Positions 59,701-64,000 of a DNA stretch of 64,000 bases are shown piece by piece. The position numbers were made by a program, and so were the translations under genes. Within the stretch, counting starts at the first letter, position 1; each line of letters starts with the position of its first letter. This DNA is from Chromera velia. Its lineage: Eukaryota; Sar; Chromeraceae. Location of the stretch: assembly GCA_018398765.1 (NCBI GenBank), contig JAHBMJ010004082.1:20058-84057 (forward strand). The letters run 5' to 3'. The notes beneath the pieces are model-generated. The model was given only the letters and a program-made list of their open reading frames with translations. It was not told where the DNA came from and made no database searches.

Positions 59701-61227
59701 TTCCAGTTGAGAGAGAAAGAAAGCATACACACAACCTTTTTGGAGGCAGGCTTGCTCCCCATTGACTTAGTTGTAGCTCAGAGAACGCTGTTGTGGGCAC
59801 AAAAAGTTCTGAAGAAAGTAAGAAAGACACCAACAGGCCATGCGCTTGCCAAGTCAATTCAGGAGGGGGTGGACAGTGATTTGAAGGGGGGAAGACAACA
59901 TCCTTTTCACTTTTTTCCTCATCTGAAGAAATGTGCTCAAACTCTTTTTCCACACAGACGAAGCAACCCTTTTTGTATCAGGAAAGAGCCAGAAGCAGCA
60001 GGAAGACAGCCGGCATTTGAACAGAGAGACCAGATAGTAAGATGGGGTAGCGCACTACAGAGAGAATCGGTGGCAAAAAGAAAGAACGAAGTCTTTGCGG
60101 AAAGAATAGAGAGCACAATGCAAAAGAGAAAAGAAAACGAGAGAAAAGAACTGCAAGAAAGATCACTGATACATCCGATTCACACTGTAATATCAAACGG
60201 AAACCGCTTAAACTTGTGGCTGCACAGCAAACAGACAGATGAAAGAAACAGAGAAAACGGTCTCTCAATTGAGAGAGAAAGCATCGGACGGACCCCTGTG
60301 TGCTACAGAAAGGTTGCACCCTGGTCAGTCCACAGAAGAAAAGCAGCATTCAGGGTGGGAGAGAGGAGCCTTGAGGTCAATAAGGGGAAATTCTCTCTTG
60401 ATAGAGGGAGGGGGACCCCGCTGCACGACAGAAAATGCATTGTTTGCTCTGATCTTCTTGGCATCCAGGTGGTTGAAGACGAAGTGCACGTTCTGACCGA
60501 GTGTCCCTTACATGATGCTGAGAGGGCTGTTTGCTTGCAGGCTCTTTCAGACACATGGAATGAAGGGAGGAGGGAAAGAGCAGCAGGAAATCCAAAATAG
60601 GGAGAGGGGACAAACAGGAAGACAGAAAGGCTTGCCTTCTTTTCTTTTCTTTTAAGTGAGACAGATGGAAGTGTCGACAAGTTTTTGAAGGATGTTGTCA
60701 CAAAACGAGCTGCCGTAAAGGAATGCCGCAAGAGAAATGCATGCAGCCTGCAAGATATATCAAGCATCCAGCTGGACCAAGCCCACCAAATCCTTTGGTC
60801 AAATGAAAAGGAAAGAAACAAAAGACAGGCAGAGTACTCAGCAACATGGCAGCAAATGAAGCAAGCAAAGGAAGAGGGAGAAACCAAAGGGTTGAGTGAC
60901 TGGGAAGTAATGAGATTGGCCTCTAATCGATCGACCGTTTGTTTTGAGATGCCTCCGTTTGAAGCCTGTTTGAGCTCCGCCGGGTCGATCGGCGGGCCGC
61001 AGCATCGTCAGTGAGAGTTGATTGATTGCAGTCTTTCGCATGCGATTGATAGTAATTGATTGATTATCACGTAAACAGTTTGCGGCACAGGTCTTTTTAG
61101 CCTGTGCGGGCCGGCCAGGAAGGTCCGACGCGTGTATGCGCTTTTCCTGGACGCCGCACGTCGAGCGCTCGGCATTGGGGCAGGACGCCAATCCTCCAGA
61201 CATTAATCCTATCCTATCCTATCCTAT
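56800..61227 (+). mobile_element. Nearly full-length but inactivated LINE (APE endonuclease + RT)
   Basis: The endonuclease part (56841-57650) shows ILFLPES, GGVAVLL, CIGGNFNTRTD and TTDHAALW, the apurinic-endonuclease signature. It is broken by stops near 57057 and at 57546. A Lys/Glu-rich linker follows (57660-58260). The RT (58258-60600) has WPEGWNDLVIAAVLKPGKP, FIDFTSAFNEASHRMM, SKQGGPAGPSLFSAYINDMP and the catalytic LFADDTYL. It ends in a CxxC...HxxxxC knuckle (CIVC ... HVLTEC). TAA at 58651 interrupts the RT in frame. A 3' UTR follows; its last 250 bp (60979-61227) match 22470-22715 and end in (CCTAT)n. The element is dead but structurally complete enough to define a family. Confidence 0.85.
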
Positions 61228-61913
61228 GGATATATGATGCAAGGCGGACGTCAGACAACTGGCACGCAGGTCTAGGGCTTCGGCCCCGAACACAATGTAA
61301 TCCTGTAATCTTATAATCCTGAACCTAGAACTGAACCTATACGAATACCTTGGCAAACTAGTAGCTGGCAACTTAAAATATCGTCACTATAGCCCCACCT
61401 TGTAGCCAGCCTCCAAACTAGATTCGAAATTTCAAGTTGCTAGGTAATTTGAGTCTAAAGTGGAGCTGCAACCCGTGGTGCTAAGGACATAACTTAATTC
61501 GCACAGTGGCACACACACGTGCTGGTGTAAAAGATTGACATGTCATTCGATCTGGAATCTGGTCGATTATCTGGATGGATGGATGGATGGATAGATGGAA
61601 GGATGGACGGCGGATGAAGGGAAGGACCTTTTCCGATTTAAGAAATCCTTTCAATTCACACGAAAAAGCCCAGGAAAAAGTGACGCCTTCAACGACTAGT
61701 TCAACGAAGAAGTAGGAACTTCTTCGGATTGCAGAAAGCAGCATGCAAAGAGAAGGCGGCGGAAAGGAGGACTGGGAGTCCTTTTGTGGTCTAGCTCGGA
61801 CTTTTGCGCGGGGCACTGCACCAACACTGCATTCTGCATTCACATGCATGAATTCAGCTCTCATCTTTTCCGTTTTTCTACCCGACGTGCTTGTTGCCAC
61901 TGCAGTCCGTCAG
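61228..61913. other. Intergenic, 3' flank of the HMCES-like gene
   Basis: It contains a short (GGAT)n tract near 61573-61592. No gene was supported. Confidence 0.4.
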
Positions 61914-64000
61914 CTAGGATGACGTTTTCTTGAAAAAGGACAGAATGGTCTTTGCCTGTGCTGAGGAGGGAGGGGCCTTCGACTTCGCCTTCGCTTTGGG
62001 CTTTGCTTGCGCTGCGGCGGTAGGGTTCCGTTTCGGCTGTGTGTCTGTTGAAGTTTGGCGAGAGGCGACAGAGGGGGCGAGTGGTCTGGTGCTTGTCTGT
62101 TGGTCAGGAGGGAAATTTGTTGAAGCCCTCTGTGTGTGTGCAGTACTGCTACTGCCAGGGCGCGTTGGGGAAGGGGCAGCGTCATCGTCCTCTATTTGGA
62201 CGACTTCGTCTTCTTCAGGGTGGCCTCCCTCTCGTTCCCCTTCTGTTCTTCTTCCGCTTTCCTCATCAGCATTTCCGTCTCCTTCCTTGAGAGGGGCGTC
62301 GAGTCGAATGCGCTTTTGATAAGGGTGGACTTCTGCGGGGGAATCTTCAGATGCTAGGGGTGCCGGTGCGTCCTTCCTGTGGAGGGAGTCTTGGGAGACC
62401 TCCTCTTGTTTTCTTTTGGTGGAGACAGAAGCAGCGGCAGCAGAGGCAGAGCAGGAGGAGGACGAGGAGGGGGAAGGCTGCATGTCCTCCTGTTGCTTTG
62501 ATCGGTCCTGCGCAGTGTCTGCTGCTGGGCCTTTTGCTGGAGTTGAGGTGAAGAATCTGCCGATCCCTTTCGCCTTCTGCCTCTTGAGAACGGCCTCTCT
62601 TGTCTCGACGCACTCTCTTCTGTTGTTCCGAACAGAAGAGACCACGTCAGATACCTCTATGACCTCGAGGACCGCTGAGCCTGCAATAAATTTTTCATTT
62701 CTTTCATTGACATGGACTAATTCGGAATGCGGCACTGCATTGCTCCTTTTTCTTCTCAACTCCAAGACTTCACGCAATCTCTCGCAAAACTTCGGAATGC
62801 CTGCATGACGGACTGTCTGGCTTGCGTGGATTCAATATTGATAGCATGAAAGGAAGGTCACATTCCCAGCGGCGCACGGGGAGGATACTTCTTCTCGAAG
62901 AGCCAGAGGGAAAAACAAAGAAAGGGCGAAAGAAAGTCCCGAATGCGTAAAGGAAAAAAAAGACTGCAGAGGAGACAGATCTGTAGATATACCCCCAGAA
63001 AAGCAAAGAGACAAAAGGAAACAAAGAGAAAGAAAAAATGAAGAGTGAGAGTAAGAGTGAGGTACCACGAGGAGGAGAGCTCAGGAGGTGTGGAGACAAG
63101 GAAGGTGGCAGGCAGTCTCAGAAGAGAAGCAAGGGAAAAGGAGTCGATAGGAGAAACAGCGAACGGACGAGGACAAAAAGGGTACCGGAAGAACAAAAAT
63201 ATTAGGAAAACCACGAAAATGGATAGCGCAAAAAGTGATCGGGAGGAAGAAATCATAATAGGATGAAGGGAGAAAGCAATTCGGCTTAAATCATCAAAAG
63301 GTAGGAGAAAGCGGGAAGTGAGTCAGAGAAAACAGACCACGACAAATGGACAAAATCCATCTAGCCCCCCTACCAGCCTACCTACCTATGCGTTTGGCCT
63401 CTTGTGCCATTTCGTCTTTGATCTTCTCGAAGGGAACTGAAGGGTCCAGCCACATGGAGGCCGTACGGGGACTGAGGAAGAGAGGCATTCTGCAGCCACG
63501 CATGCAGGCATGCTTCAGTAAGAGGACAGGCCGGCAGGTAGAGCAGATGAATGAAGGAGCCGGAATGAACACAGAGATCCCGCTCTGCTTCGTCCTATCA
63601 ATTGATTAAGCAACTTTCCAGCCTAGATATCTGTCAATCAAACCATCGACCTGTCTGTCTATCTGTCTGTCTTTCTGGCTCTCTGTTTCTCTCTCTGTCT
63701 CTCGCTCCCTCTCTTCACTTGCTAGCTCAATCTCGATCGATCCCACCCCCCCCCGTACCTACCTACCTGTGGTGTACCTGCTCCACCCTCGTTCCCTCCG
63801 ACTCCATCGTCACAACGGCATAAGACCAGAGAGGCTCATCATCTTGACCCCCCTCTTCCTCAACTCCTTTGTCCTCCTCTGCCTCCTCCTGCTTCCTCCC
63901 CTTTGGCTGTTGGTCAGTATCCCCTCTTGAGCGGGATGCACCCCCTCCCCCTCCCATCCCACCACCCCGAGCAGGCCACCACACATCATACAGCCCTGAA
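61914..64000 (-). CDS. HMCES: HMCES/SRAP-family abasic-site protein, 5' incomplete
   Basis: Minus-strand exons: window end (64000 or about 63996) to 63767, 63489-63386 and 62800-61914, in phase. The SRAP domain reads GLYDVWWP, a Gly-rich insert, PLWSYAVVTMES, then VHHRMPLFLSP with the conserved active-site His, MWLDPSVPFEKIK, and VSDVVSSVRNNRRECVE. SRAP proteins (bacterial YedK, human HMCES) form a covalent thiazolidine link between an N-terminal Cys and abasic sites in single-stranded DNA at replication forks. That Cys lies upstream, outside the window. The C-terminal tail is about 200 residues, acidic and Ser-rich, with two PIP-box-like motifs: AKGIGRFF just after the domain and AKTILSFF at the very end. 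Human HMCES also has a C-terminal PIP box. Confidence 0.8.

Noticed and set aside
59940-60600. LINE C-terminal region as a separate host gene
   Set aside because: It is continuous with the RT frame and ends in the zinc knuckle expected at a LINE C-terminus.

Overview
The window is nuclear DNA of a eukaryote. Genes are broken by many GT-AG introns (donors mostly gtnagt, acceptors mostly tgcag), microsatellites are dense, several kinds of transposon remnant are present, and there is one 32-base assembly gap. Recurrent TGCATGCA palindromes, high intron density and the gene content fit an alveolate alga of the chromerid type (Chromera-like). That assignment is inference; no rRNA or organellar marker is present.

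Layout. 1-1389: (GT)n and no gene. 1390-10292 (+): a 17-exon gene for a predicted 1345-residue protein with three globin-like domains followed by a six-helix TRP-like cation channel; all exon phases close. This is the most striking object in the window. 13529-14527 (-): an intronless short-chain dehydrogenase. 15342-18655 (+): a six-exon leucine-rich-repeat gene, followed by 2 kb of decaying LRR sequence in the same orientation. 20871-22715: LINE fragments. 23403-26561 (-): an RNase P/MRP Rpr2/Rpp21-family candidate with a long insert and an RGG tail. 27041-30959: a foldback element, then a candidate inverted-repeat-bounded segment carrying unrecognised genes. 32155-32945 (-): a LINE reverse transcriptase fragment. 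33-40 kb: a microsatellite-rich gene desert. 40268-46720 (-): a LOTUS (OST-HTH) protein gene with a partly triplicated exon. 47714-51160 (+): an unrecognised six-exon gene with a ten-copy 57-bp array in an intron. 51.9-56.3 kb: an AT-rich nest of terminal-inverted-repeat elements, including a hAT-like element with a clear 8-bp target duplication. 56.8-61.2 kb: a nearly full but inactivated LINE. 61914 to the window end (-): an HMCES/SRAP-family gene, 5' incomplete, with two PIP-box-like motifs.

The genes do not form a pathway. The recognisable ones suggest gas or redox sensing coupled to ion flux (globin-channel), RNA processing (Rpr2-like), germ-granule-type RNA binding (LOTUS) and abasic-site protection at replication forks (HMCES). 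Exon models come from reading frame, splice consensus and phase agreement only; no transcript evidence was available.
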